Positions 24,424 through 33,217 of a DNA stretch of 34,176 bases are shown one piece after another. Source of the DNA: CAZLPZ01 sp964561535 (GTDB lineage: Bacteria; Pseudomonadota; Alphaproteobacteria; Micavibrionales; Micavibrionaceae); NCBI GenBank assembly GCA_964561535.1, contig CAZLPZ010000017.1:1-34176 (forward strand), written 5' to 3'. The notes beneath the pieces are model-generated. The model was not told where the DNA came from. It was given only the letters and a program-made list of their open reading frames with translations, and did no database searches. A program made the translations under genes and the position numbers. Each line of letters begins with the position of its first letter. The first letter of the stretch is position 1.

Positions 24424-25650
24424 ATGATTTTATGGCGTAAAAAAACAAACCCTGAATCAAACGAGCAAGAAAAACGTGATGATCGCTTGATGCATCCCCA
24501 ATCAGCTCCAGCGCTTGAACCCGTCATCGATGACGAGATCGATATTGATCCGCGTATGGCACACGCCTTGAACCTAACCGAAAGTGAAATTTTAGAGGAC
24601 ATATCCTCATTATCCTTTGATCAAACTAATACAGGCTCCCCCACAACTTTTTACGATCGCCCTTTATTTCCCTCCATCTCCCCTGTATCTAATATTCAAG
24701 ACACAGACGATACAGACGGAACAGAAAACAATGGGGGTTGGCTGTCGCGCCTTGCCACGGGCCTTACCAAATCATCTTTGAAAATTGGGCATGGAATATC
24801 CGATTTAATCACGCATAAAAAATTAGATACCGCCGCCCTTGAACGATTGGAAGAAGTTTTACTCTTCGCCGATTTAGGCCCTGCAACCACCACAAAAATT
24901 ATCAAAAAAATTGCGGATAAAACCCTAGATCGGGATATCACCGACCGCGAGCTCCGCCAATTACTGGCGCGTGAAATCGAGGCCATTTTGACACCTGTCG
25001 CGCACCCCCTCATCATCAAACGCCAAACATCTGGGCCCTTTGTCATTTTAATGTGCGGCGTAAATGGTGTGGGTAAAACAACGACCATCGGCAAAATGGC
25101 TAAAATTATGCACGACCAAAAACATCATTCAGTTATGATGGTCGCGGGAGATACATTCCGCGCGGCGGCTGTCGAACAATTGCAAATTTGGGGCGCACGC
25201 GCGCATACGCCCGTTATGACCCGTGATATCGGCGCAGACGCCGCGGCTCTTGCCTATGAATCATACGCACAAGCAAAACAATCAAGTACCGAAGTCATGT
25301 TGATCGATACCGCTGGCCGGTTACACAATAAAACAAATCTGATGGCTGAACTTGAAAAAATTATCCGCGTTTTGAAGAAACATGATGCCAGCCTGCCCCA
25401 CGAGGTCATTTTGGTATTGGACGGCACAACAGGTCAAAATGCCTTTGCCCAGGTTGAAACATTTAAAGAAATGGTGAATGTCACCGGACTTATCATTACA
25501 AAACTGGACGGATCAGCTAAAGGCGGCGTTGTCGTCGGCCTCGCTGACCAATTCGGGCTGCCCATATATGCCGTTGGTGTTGGCGAGACAGCGGATGATT
25601 TACAACCATTCCACGCAAAAGGCTATGCACAGGCGTTGGTCGGCTTATAA
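24424..25650 (+). CDS. ftsY: Signal recognition particle receptor FtsY
   Basis: SRP receptor GTPase that docks ribosome-SRP complexes at the membrane. 408 aa: an acidic N-terminal A region (about 1-105), an N domain (about 106-195) and the G domain with CGVNGVGKTTTIGKMA (211-226), DTFRAAAVEQL (243-253), DTAGRL (295-300) and TKLDGSAKGG (359-368). GAGGAT precedes the ATG. It has its own promoter. A weak AT-rich hairpin with six T (25670-25689) follows. Confidence 0.97.
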   Translation: MILWRKKTNPESNEQEKRDDRLMHPQSAPALEPVIDDEIDIDPRMAHALNLTESEILEDISSLSFDQTNTGSPTTFYDRPLFPSISPVSNIQDTDDTDGTENNGGWLSRLATGLTKSSLKIGHGISDLITHKKLDTAALERLEEVLLFADLGPATTTKIIKKIADKTLDRDITDRELRQLLAREIEAILTPVAHPLIIKRQTSGPFVILMCGVNGVGKTTTIGKMAKIMHDQKHHSVMMVAGDTFRAAAVEQLQIWGARAHTPVMTRDIGADAAALAYESYAQAKQSSTEVMLIDTAGRLHNKTNLMAELEKIIRVLKKHDASLPHEVILVLDGTTGQNAFAQVETFKEMVNVTGLIITKLDGSAKGGVVVGLADQFGLPIYAVGVGETADDLQPFHAKGYAQALVGL

Positions 25651-25669
25651 CAACCCAGGCCCTATCCTC

Positions 25670-25689
25670 AATAATTCAAATTATTTTTT
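25670..25689 (+). terminator. Weak terminator candidate after ftsY
   Basis: AATAA/TTATT arms (25670-25685) with a short loop, followed directly by T residues. The stem has no G-C pairs, so it is doubtful. Confidence 0.25.
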
Positions 25690-25732
25690 GGTAATACTTT
25701 CGAAACTACTCTCCTGCTAGGCTTTAACCATT

Positions 25733-27055
25733 ATGGTTGATTCCCCTCCCCTTTCTCCTGACATGGCTCCCTTGGAACGATGGGGCCAACCCCAACTGGA
25801 CGGCCTGGTCGCTCTGCATGAACGATTCCTGCAAGGCCGCATTGGCGGACGTCGTGCGACGATCAAACGGATTGATTTAAGCGGACTTACGCTCGCCGGC
25901 CGGCAATTGCGCCAATCTGATTTTTCCGGATGTATCATGCGTAATATGGACCTATCCAAAACAAATTTCCAAGAAGCCTCCCTCTATGCCTGCGACCTAT
26001 CCCATGCCAATTTAAATGATGCTAAATTTATCCGTGCCGATTTACGCGGCGCCCAAATTGAATCGGCTAATTTGATCGGCACCGACCTTGAAAAGGCAGA
26101 TTTGCGCATGGGGGCAATGAGTGTCATGGGCCAAACAACCCACGTCGTTCCAAATGCAGTTAATTTTCGGGGCGCTAATCTAACCGGCGCTCGCCTCAGT
26201 GGTGTCATGGGGGCAAATGTCAATTTCGCAGATGCCATTATGAATCAAGTTGATATGAAAAATGCTGATTTTCGGGGAGCTAATTTTGTCGGTGCCGATA
26301 TGACGGGCGCGCGCGTGGCCGGCGCACTCCTTGCAGGGGCCAGTTTATTGAAAACCATTCTAACTGGCGTGACCCTGTCCGATATTCGAGATAATATTAA
26401 TATCGATACGGCGATTACCGATGAGAATGTTGGATTCTCAATTTCGACACTGACTGAACCTCTGCCAAAACTAATCGAAGACCATCGGTTATGGGTCGAA
26501 ACTTCTGGAAAAAATGGTCGCCAACTGGATCTATCGGGATATGATTTACGTGATCTTGTTTCTTTAAAACGCGAAAAATTAACCGCCATCAAGGCCGTGG
26601 GGGCAAAATTTTTTGGTATGAATTTATTTTCAATCGAACTTCAAAATGCCACGCTTGATGGTTCTGATTTTAGAAACTGCGATATGGAAGGGGCTGATTT
26701 ACGCGCGAGTACCTTTAAAGGAGCCAATCTAAATCATACCCGATTAAAAGGTGCCAATATGGCGCCGTTGATGTTCGGATCGGGAAGTAATGGACGGTTC
26801 GCCCCTTGCGATTTTTCAAAGGCCGAACTGCGTTATGCTGACCTAACCGATGCCGTTTTAAAAAATGGATCATTTCAAGGAACAGACCTTTCTTATGCCA
26901 ATTTAACAAACGCCGATCTCCGCGAAGCCGATTTTACAGGGGCTAATTTAACGGGAGCAATCCTTGAAAATGCCAATACAACCGGCGCAATGATGCCTGA
27001 AAATGGTACAGGACGGGCGTTTTCAATTGAATCCGTGAAACAGGATAATACATAA
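25733..27055 (+). CDS. Pentapeptide-repeat protein
   Basis: 440 aa with two pentapeptide-repeat blocks, about 46-215 and about 285-420, of the A(D/N)Lxx form (for example ADLRGAQIESANLIGTDLEKA and ADLTDAVLKNGSFQGTDLSYA). These form right-handed quadrilateral beta-helices; relatives range from DNA-mimic gyrase protectors to scaffolds, and no specific role can be given. The middle region (about 220-280) is non-repetitive. There is no signal peptide. No ribosome site precedes the ATG; a TGCTAGGCT (25715-25723) might be an extended -10. Confidence 0.85.
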   Translation: MVDSPPLSPDMAPLERWGQPQLDGLVALHERFLQGRIGGRRATIKRIDLSGLTLAGRQLRQSDFSGCIMRNMDLSKTNFQEASLYACDLSHANLNDAKFIRADLRGAQIESANLIGTDLEKADLRMGAMSVMGQTTHVVPNAVNFRGANLTGARLSGVMGANVNFADAIMNQVDMKNADFRGANFVGADMTGARVAGALLAGASLLKTILTGVTLSDIRDNINIDTAITDENVGFSISTLTEPLPKLIEDHRLWVETSGKNGRQLDLSGYDLRDLVSLKREKLTAIKAVGAKFFGMNLFSIELQNATLDGSDFRNCDMEGADLRASTFKGANLNHTRLKGANMAPLMFGSGSNGRFAPCDFSKAELRYADLTDAVLKNGSFQGTDLSYANLTNADLREADFTGANLTGAILENANTTGAMMPENGTGRAFSIESVKQDNT

Positions 27056-27162
27056 TATTGTATATACCTCCCTGCGACAAAAGGGAACGGATAAATTGGA
27101 AAATGTCCTTGCGTTATACCTTTAAATCGCTCATAAAACACTCACACGTTGGGGACTGTCCT

Positions 27163-27244
27163 TAGGGTGTGTTCTCAAAATCCGCTTATCGTTGTTGCAA
27201 ATGACTTTTTTGCATTAGAAAAGCGATTTTGAAAACACATTCTA
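27163..27244. mobile_element. 82-bp MITE-like palindromic element
   Basis: The ends are imperfect 24-25-nt inverted repeats (27163-27187 and 27221-27244, about four mismatches and one bulge), each beginning with TA. An inner TGCAAA/TTTGCA pair allows the whole to fold as one hairpin. TA at both tips suits insertion by a TA-targeting transposase. No open frame is inside and no second copy is in this window. It could instead be a regulatory hairpin for the next gene. The rest of the 27056-27290 gap holds nothing recognisable. Confidence 0.45.
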
Positions 27245-27290
27245 AACTGTTCAAAACACCATTATTATTAACTCTGAAAGGGCGTTCAAA

Positions 27291-27680
27291 ATGAACAAAA
27301 CTGTTGTAACGGCATTTGCTGCCGCTGTCATCGTAGCGGTTGCTGCGTTTGCTTATCAATCATATACAGGAACTGAGCAAGCTGCTGCTCCTGCTGCTGA
27401 AAATGCACAAGCCGAAAATATGAACGGCATTTCAACATCTGCTGGCGACGCTGCTGCTAAACCCGCAGAAGCCGCTGTCGAAGCCGTTGACGCTGCTGCC
27501 AAAGAAGGCGCTGCTGCCGTTGAAGACGCTGCAACAGAAGGTGCTGATGCCGTTAAAGATGCCGCTGCAACTGCCACTGACGCTGTTAAAGATGCTGCTG
27601 CAGACGCTGCAGAAGCCGTTGCACCTGTCGAAGGTGAAGACGCTGCTGCCCCTGTCGAAGGTGAAAAAGCCGCTCATTAA
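27291..27680 (+). CDS. Ala-rich protein with 11-residue repeats and membrane anchor
   Basis: 129 aa. A hydrophobic N-terminal segment (about 5-22) is an anchor or uncleaved signal. Then follows an Ala-rich region with an 11-residue period: EDAATEGADAV, KDAAATATDAV and KDAAADAAEAV (78-110), preceded by a 12-residue variant (66-77). The tail has APVEGE twice. An 11-mer Ala/Asp/Lys period suggests an extended amphipathic helix, as in LEA-like proteins and apolipoproteins. GAAAGGG supports the start. Two hairpins follow, the second a strong terminator. Function unknown. Confidence 0.75.
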   Translation: MNKTVVTAFAAAVIVAVAAFAYQSYTGTEQAAAPAAENAQAENMNGISTSAGDAAAKPAEAAVEAVDAAAKEGAAAVEDAATEGADAVKDAAATATDAVKDAAADAAEAVAPVEGEDAAAPVEGEKAAH

Positions 27681-27693
27681 TCCCTTGAAAAAT

Positions 27694-27761
27694 GGGGATG
27701 TCCTATCCCCTTGCTTCATCCACAACCCCGGTCCGATTTTTCGGCACCGGGGTTGTTTTTT
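27694..27761 (+). terminator. Tandem hairpins ending in a strong terminator
   Basis: The first hairpin is GGGGAT/ATCCCC (27694-27699 with 27705-27710). The second pairs ACAACCCCGGT (27722-27732) with ACCGGGGTTGT (27746-27756) and has a run of six T. The second is a textbook terminator, which fits a well-expressed gene upstream. Confidence 0.88.
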
Positions 27762-27819
27762 GCCTAAAAATGTTGGCATATAGAACCAGTTTACTTAAAA
27801 AAATAAAAGGACCAGACCC

Positions 27820-28317
27820 ATGACCGCGACCGCGCAACGTTCATTTGAACAATCAACCCCCACCGGCACCATTGATGTCAAAATCAAAGTTCTGGCCCAT
27901 GGTGAAGGGTTACCGTTACCCAATTACAATACCGAACACGCCGCCGCCATTGATATTATGGCCGCAGTTCCAGCAGACGCGCCCTTTACCTTAGCCCCCA
28001 ATGCCTTTGCATCAATCCCCACTGGTATTTCATTTGCAATTCCTGAAGGATACGAAATGCAGGTACGTGGTCGATCGGGGCTTGCCGCCCGCCAAGGGAT
28101 CAGTGTGACACATGGCACGGGTACAATTGATGCTGATTATCGAGGTGAATTATATGTGTTGTTGGTTAATCATGGCACGCAACCACTTATCATCGAACGC
28201 GGGATGCGAATTGCACAGGCGGTGGTCACCCCCGTACCCCGCATTGTGTGGCAACAGGTTGATGAGTTACCGCCAAGCACCCGCGGGACGGGCGGCCTGG
28301 GGTCAACGGGAAAATAA
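27820..28317 (+). CDS. dut: Deoxyuridine 5'-triphosphate nucleotidohydrolase (dUTPase)
   Basis: Hydrolyses dUTP to dUMP, keeping uracil out of DNA and feeding thymidylate synthesis. 165 aa, trimeric type. Motif 1 HAAAIDIMA (40-48), motif 2 GRSGLA (84-89), motif 3 GTIDADYRGEL (101-111, with likely catalytic Asp104 and Tyr107), motif 4 RGMRIAQ (127-133) and motif 5 RGTGGLGSTG (155-164), where the usual Phe is Leu. AAAAGGA precedes the ATG. It lies 34 nt before pheT on the same strand, so the two may be co-transcribed. Confidence 0.95.
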   Translation: MTATAQRSFEQSTPTGTIDVKIKVLAHGEGLPLPNYNTEHAAAIDIMAAVPADAPFTLAPNAFASIPTGISFAIPEGYEMQVRGRSGLAARQGISVTHGTGTIDADYRGELYVLLVNHGTQPLIIERGMRIAQAVVTPVPRIVWQQVDELPPSTRGTGGLGSTGK

Positions 28318-28351
28318 AAATAAAAACGCTTAAGAATAGAAAGCTTATTCC

Positions 28352-30778
28352 ATGAAATTCACGCTGTCTTGGTTAAAAGAACATCTGGACACAACGCAAA
28401 GTCTAACCGAACTAACGGATGGATTAACCCAGTTGGGATTAGAAGTCGAAGGAATTGAAGACAAAACCGCAACTTTTGCGCCCTTCAAGGTTGCGTATGT
28501 GAAAGAAGCGCGTCAACACCCGAACGCCGATCGTCTGCGCGTATTGATGGTCGATACAATCGACCACGGTACGTTACAGGTCGTCTGCGGTGCCCCCAAT
28601 GCGCGTACCGGCATGAAAGGCATTTTTGCCCCAGATGGATCCGTGGTGCCGGGATCTGGCATAACACTTAAAAAGGGAATAATCCGCGGCGAGGCCAGTA
28701 ACGGTATGATGGTTTCCGAACATGAAATGGGTTTATCCGATAATCATGATGGCATTATCGAAGTCGCTGACACGTGGCCCGTGGGCACACCCTTTGCCGA
28801 ACTTTACGGCCTCAATGACCCCGTCATCGAAATTAAACTGACCCCCAACCGCGCAGATTGTGCTGGAATATACGGTATTGCACGTGATTTGGCCGCTGCC
28901 GGGTACGGAACATTAAAACCCTTACATCAAAAAAATATATCCGGCAAAGGCCCGTCCCCCATCAATGTTTCGCTGAAATTTGACGGAACCACCACCGATG
29001 CCTGTCCGCTATTTTTGGGATGTTATATTTCAGGCGTCAAAAATGGCCCCTCTCCAGACTGGCTCCAACGTAAATTGAAATCCGTGGGCTTGCGTCCCAT
29101 ATCTACCTTGGTTGATATTACGAATTTAATGACCATCGATTTAAATCGCCCGTTACATGTCTTTGATGCCGATAAAATCAAAGGAAATATCCATGTGCGA
29201 TTGGCTAAAAACGGTGAAACACTCGCGGCCCTGAATGACAAAACATACACCCTGACCGATACAATGACCGTCGTGTGTGATGACAGCGGTGTATTAGGAT
29301 TAGGGGGGATCATCGGCGGTACCTCAACCGGATGCACCAACGATACCGTTAATGTTTTTGTCGAGGCTGCCTATTTTGATCCCCTTCGTACCGCACGCAC
29401 GGGTCGAGCATTACAAATTGAATCAGACGCACGATACCGATTTGAACGCGGCATCGACCCCGCCTTTACCTCAACGGGATTAAATATCGCCATACAATAC
29501 ATCCTCGATTTATGCGGAGGAGCTGCATCAAACATTATCACGGAGGGTTCTGGCTCGGCATGGCAACGTATCATCTCCTTTCGTCCTGCACGCGTATCGT
29601 CGTTGGGGGGGATTGATATACCTCCACCCCACCAACAACACATTTTAAGGACCCTCGGGTTTACGGTTCAAACAACAACCCGCGACACCTGGGACATCAC
29701 GCCCCCCTCCTGGCGCGGTGATATTGAGGGCGAAGCCGATTTGGTCGAAGAAATCACACGTGTCCATGGATTTGATAAAATACCCCCCGTGTCTGTGATG
29801 GCAGACGGTATCGCTGTACACGCAGCCGAAACACAAAACGGTGCTGCGCGACGCAAGGCCCGCGTGGCCTGCACAACCCGCGGCCTCAATGAATGCGTCA
29901 CCTATTCATTCATGTCCTCGAAGCATGCTGAATTGTTTGGTGCAAATGATCACCAATCAGCCATGCAACTGCGTATTGCGAACCCCATCAATGCCGATTG
30001 GGACCAAATGCGCCCCACCCCCTTACCTAATTTACTCTTGGCCGCGCAACGCAACGCCGACCGCGGGTTTGGTGATGTGGCGTTATTCGAAGTTGGCCCC
30101 GCCTTTCAAACACAAAAAGTGAATGGTGGCCCAACGATTGCGGCTGGTATTCGCCATATGCATGCGGGCGCCAAACATTGGGCCGTCACCAATAACGACC
30201 GCGCGGTTGATATTTATGACGCCAAAAGTGATGCGTTTTCGGTATTATCTGCCGTCGCCGGCATGGATGAAACCCGCGTAACCATCACGCATGAGGCCCC
30301 GTCGTGGTATCACCCCGGACGATCCGGTGCGATTAAACAGGGGAACGTAACGCTGGGGTATTTCGGCGAATTACACCCGCATGTTTTAGAACAACTCGAT
30401 GTCCGTGGCCCCGCCGTCGGGTTCGAAATATTCTTAAATAATATTCCCGCGCAAAAGAAAAAAGGACCCGCACGTGGCGCATTGGTGTTGTCCCCGTTCA
30501 TGCCTGTTACGCGTGATTTTGCATTTGTGGTCGCGGCCAATGTTGACGCCGAACTGGTATGTCGCACGATCCGTCTGGTCGACCGCGTCTTGATCACCGA
30601 TGTGCGCGTGTTTGACGTGTATGCTGGCAAGGGGATTGAACCCGGGCATAAATCATTGGCCATCGCGGTGACACTCCAACCACGCGAGACCACGTTGACC
30701 GACGCACAAATTGACGAGATATCCAAAAAAATCATCGACGCCGTCGCCCAAAAAACAGGCGGGGTATTGCGGGGATAA
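28352..30778 (+). CDS. pheT: Phenylalanine-tRNA ligase beta subunit
   Basis: Beta subunit of the (alpha-beta)2 enzyme that charges tRNA-Phe. The 808-aa length is normal. Domains in order: EMAP-like tRNA-binding OB fold (about 39-150), B3/B4 editing region (about 210-380), B5 (about 405-475), catalytic-like core, and the C-terminal FDX-ACB domain (about 713-808; SPFMPVTRDFAFVV...). pheS, normally directly upstream, is not in the window; dut is there instead. No ribosome site is obvious. Confidence 0.95.
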   Translation: MKFTLSWLKEHLDTTQSLTELTDGLTQLGLEVEGIEDKTATFAPFKVAYVKEARQHPNADRLRVLMVDTIDHGTLQVVCGAPNARTGMKGIFAPDGSVVPGSGITLKKGIIRGEASNGMMVSEHEMGLSDNHDGIIEVADTWPVGTPFAELYGLNDPVIEIKLTPNRADCAGIYGIARDLAAAGYGTLKPLHQKNISGKGPSPINVSLKFDGTTTDACPLFLGCYISGVKNGPSPDWLQRKLKSVGLRPISTLVDITNLMTIDLNRPLHVFDADKIKGNIHVRLAKNGETLAALNDKTYTLTDTMTVVCDDSGVLGLGGIIGGTSTGCTNDTVNVFVEAAYFDPLRTARTGRALQIESDARYRFERGIDPAFTSTGLNIAIQYILDLCGGAASNIITEGSGSAWQRIISFRPARVSSLGGIDIPPPHQQHILRTLGFTVQTTTRDTWDITPPSWRGDIEGEADLVEEITRVHGFDKIPPVSVMADGIAVHAAETQNGAARRKARVACTTRGLNECVTYSFMSSKHAELFGANDHQSAMQLRIANPINADWDQMRPTPLPNLLLAAQRNADRGFGDVALFEVGPAFQTQKVNGGPTIAAGIRHMHAGAKHWAVTNNDRAVDIYDAKSDAFSVLSAVAGMDETRVTITHEAPSWYHPGRSGAIKQGNVTLGYFGELHPHVLEQLDVRGPAVGFEIFLNNIPAQKKKGPARGALVLSPFMPVTRDFAFVVAANVDAELVCRTIRLVDRVLITDVRVFDVYAGKGIEPGHKSLAIAVTLQPRETTLTDAQIDEISKKIIDAVAQKTGGVLRG

Positions 30779-30785
30779 AAAATAA

Positions 30786-30808
30786 TCCTCCCCCTTTCAG
30801 GGGGAGGA
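30786..30808. terminator. Bidirectional terminator shared by pheT and the acyl-CoA ligase gene
   Basis: TCCTCCCCC (30786-30794) and GGGGGAGGA (30800-30808) form a perfect 9-bp stem with loop TTTCA. On the minus strand it is followed by TTATTTTTTATC. The last codons of the minus-strand gene (ending at 30797) form part of the stem. Confidence 0.75.
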
Positions 30809-32479
30809 CTTCTCCTCCGCCACAACATCCTTCCGGCTCAACTTCCCAATCAACGTCTTGGGCAATGGACGATCCCGAAATTCAAATTCGCGTGGCATTT
30901 CCATGGGCGAGAGTTGATCGCGTAAGAACCCCTTCATGATTTCGCCCGTCATCTCGCGTCCAGATTTCAAATAAATCCATGCCTTCACCCGCTCGCCGCG
31001 TTCAACGTCCGGCAATCCGGCCACAATACATTCGGTGACATCGGGATGGCGATAAATCGCCTCTTCGACGTTACGCGGATAGACATTATATCCATTCGTG
31101 ATGATCATATCTTTCAACCGGTCCACGATAAAGGTATATCCATCCGGATCCACATATCCAATATCCCCCGTATACAACCGACCATTACGGATCATTTTGG
31201 TGGTGGCATCTGGGTTATTCCAATACCCCTTCATCACTTGGGGTCCGACAATACAAATTTCACCTTTTTGTCCCCATGGCAACGGATCTCCATCGGGGTC
31301 ATTTGGATCAATAATCTCAACAATCGTCGCCGGTAATGGCAGGCCGATCGATCCTGGTTTATTCACACCCTTTAAAGGATTCACGTGGGTCACAGGCGAT
31401 GTCTCGGTCAAGCCGTACCCTTCGACCAGCACACACCCTGTGTTTTTTTCAAACGCCCGTTTTACTTCGATCGGTAAGGGCGCACCACCCGAAATGCAAT
31501 GACGCAACGAGGTCAAATTATATTTTTTTAAATCGGCATGCGCATTAATCGCCCCAAAAATAGCCGGCACGGCCGGAAATAACGTCGGTTTTTTCTGATC
31601 GATAATTTTCATGGTATCGTCCAAATCAAATCGCGGCAGGGCAATAATCTCAAGGCCTTTTAACACGGATAAATTCATCACGGCCGTCATCGCAAATACG
31701 TGAAAAAATGGGATAACACCCAACATTTTTTCGGCACCGTCCATGCAATCCACAAACCACATCCCACATTGATGCGTATTTGCGACAATATTGGCATGCG
31801 TCAACATTGCGCCTTTTGGAACACCCGTCGTTCCTCCCGTATATTGCAACAAAACAACATCATTCACAGGGTCAATCTCAACCGGCGTCACATATCGATT
31901 ATTCTCCATGACACCAGAGAGTTTTAAAATATCCGACGTATACGACACGGTCGCAATATCTTTGCCCCGAAACATTTGAAACAGCCAATTTTTGGGAAAC
32001 GGCAACATATCGGCAAAATGTGCTACCATCACGCGTTTCAATTGTGTTTCGGGCATCACGCGTACCAATTTATCATACAAAACTTTTAGGTCCGCCGTGA
32101 TCATCAATGACACACCGCTGTCTTTGATTTGATGCGCGAGTTCCCGTTCAGCATACAATGGATTAAAATTAACAATGATCGCGCCGATCCGCGCAATGGC
32201 ATAGTACGCCACAAGATACATTGGACAGTTCGGCAGTAAAATTCCGATCCGGTCGCCTTTTTTATATCCCTGTGCCTGAAGTCCCGCGGCCAGATGATCC
32301 ACCATCTTGCCAATATCTTTCCACGTTAAATGCGCGCCAAAGAAATCAAATGCCGGACGGGGTCCAAATCGTTCCCGCGTACGCGCCAACATGTCATACA
32401 ACGGCATCACCGGGGGCGTTTTATGCCAGTCCACATCACGCGGATAATGATTCAGCCATGGATATTCAGGGTTGGTCAT
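30797..32479 (-). CDS. fadD: Long-chain fatty-acid-CoA ligase
   Basis: Activates fatty acids to acyl-CoA through an acyl-adenylate, for degradation or lipid synthesis, at the inner membrane. 560 aa, close to the FadD length. It shows the AMP-binding P-loop YTGGTTGVPKGAMLTH (213-228), GYGLTETSPVTHVNP and the C-terminal hinge and FACS motif GDIGYVDPDGYTFIVDRLKDMIITNGYNVYP. The ATG at 32479 has no clear ribosome site. It is last of four minus-strand genes headed by lipB. Confidence 0.9.
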   Translation of the reverse strand: MTNPEYPWLNHYPRDVDWHKTPPVMPLYDMLARTRERFGPRPAFDFFGAHLTWKDIGKMVDHLAAGLQAQGYKKGDRIGILLPNCPMYLVAYYAIARIGAIIVNFNPLYAERELAHQIKDSGVSLMITADLKVLYDKLVRVMPETQLKRVMVAHFADMLPFPKNWLFQMFRGKDIATVSYTSDILKLSGVMENNRYVTPVEIDPVNDVVLLQYTGGTTGVPKGAMLTHANIVANTHQCGMWFVDCMDGAEKMLGVIPFFHVFAMTAVMNLSVLKGLEIIALPRFDLDDTMKIIDQKKPTLFPAVPAIFGAINAHADLKKYNLTSLRHCISGGAPLPIEVKRAFEKNTGCVLVEGYGLTETSPVTHVNPLKGVNKPGSIGLPLPATIVEIIDPNDPDGDPLPWGQKGEICIVGPQVMKGYWNNPDATTKMIRNGRLYTGDIGYVDPDGYTFIVDRLKDMIITNGYNVYPRNVEEAIYRHPDVTECIVAGLPDVERGERVKAWIYLKSGREMTGEIMKGFLRDQLSPMEMPREFEFRDRPLPKTLIGKLSRKDVVAEEKSSP

Positions 32480-32605
32480 AAATTTTTCTGGGTCGATTGA
32501 GTCGCAATAAATCGTTCATCCCCAGAATACAGGGTTAATCGTTATCAAAACGTAACGAAACCAAAGGATTAGACAGATTATCGTTGTTGCGGTGCGGGAA
32601 AAAGA

Positions 32606-32752
32606 TTACAGACGGTCCCGTTGCGCAGCGCGCTGCTGGATCTGCAAGATCATTTGATCGTGGGACATCGAACGCACACGAACGGGAACCCGACGCCGGA
32701 TGATTGGGGACAGGATTTTATGCATAATATCGATCAATGTTTGAATGGTCAT
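32606..32752 (-). CDS. Small basic protein of 48 aa
   Basis: An open frame from ATG at 32752 to TAA at 32606, preceded by AGAGGGG at 7-nt spacing. It begins MTIQTLIDIMHKILSPIIRR. The first 18 residues could form an amphipathic or membrane-surface helix, followed by an Arg-rich stretch (IIRRRVPVRVRSM) and a Gln/Arg C-terminal helix. Not recognised. It fills most of the 378-bp gap between the acyl-CoA ligase and the 108-aa gene, on the same strand as both. The good ribosome site is the main support. Confidence 0.5.
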   Translation of the reverse strand: MTIQTLIDIMHKILSPIIRRRVPVRVRSMSHDQMILQIQQRAAQRDRL

Positions 32753-32857
32753 GAAATACCCCTCTTCTTTCAGGACACCATAGTTTAGGGGCGGATTTCA
32801 ACAAAATTGTACCCCGCACCCCGAAAAACGTTATAAAATTACCGAAAAATCGATTTA

Positions 32858-33184
32858 TTATCCCAGTGTAAACCCGCCGTTCAGGCGAGAACCGCCATCC
32901 AAAACCACTCTTCCGGGCTGTACCACCGGTTCTGCGACGGGGCTTTTTGTTCCAAAGTGAACAGGATTATTTTCTAAATCAAAGACATGTCCATCTGCAT
33001 CAACAAAAACAATTTTATCAGGATCGATCCCCGCTATTGTTAAAGCCTTCAAGGCATGTCCCTCACAGGCACCTTTGGCGACACGGGCGGACATTTCTAA
33101 ACTTAACCCATTCTCTCTTAAAGCAGCAGCAAAGCCTCCCTCAATGATTGTTTGGTAAGCTTTAACAAGTGTTGTTTGTTCCAT
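32858..33184 (-). CDS. Hypothetical protein, 108 aa
   Basis: Not recognised. The N-terminal part (1-55) is predicted helical with no signal peptide. The middle has a short strand-like segment, KIVFVDADGHVFDLENNP. The C-terminus is Gly/Val/Pro-rich (VAEPVVQPGRVVLDGGSRLNGG) and probably flexible. AAAGGAGA lies 9 nt upstream of the ATG, strong support for translation. It follows lipB by 33 nt on the same strand, so it is probably co-transcribed. Confidence 0.65.
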   Translation of the reverse strand: MEQTTLVKAYQTIIEGGFAAALRENGLSLEMSARVAKGACEGHALKALTIAGIDPDKIVFVDADGHVFDLENNPVHFGTKSPVAEPVVQPGRVVLDGGSRLNGGFTLG

Positions 33185-33217
33185 GATCCGTAATCTCCTT
33201 TTATAATTATGAAAATT

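Noticed and set aside
27163..27244. Reading the palindrome as a terminator for the pentapeptide-repeat gene
   Set aside because: It lies over 100 bp after the stop, is too long and imperfect, and has no U-tract after the stem.
27486..27620. Possible CRISPR-like direct repeats
   Set aside because: The period is 33 bp of coding sequence (11 codons), imperfect, without spacers.
27432..27779. Frames opposite and alongside the Ala-rich gene (Ser/Cys- or Leu-rich)
   Set aside because: They are shadows of repetitive GCT/GAC codons and run through the terminator.
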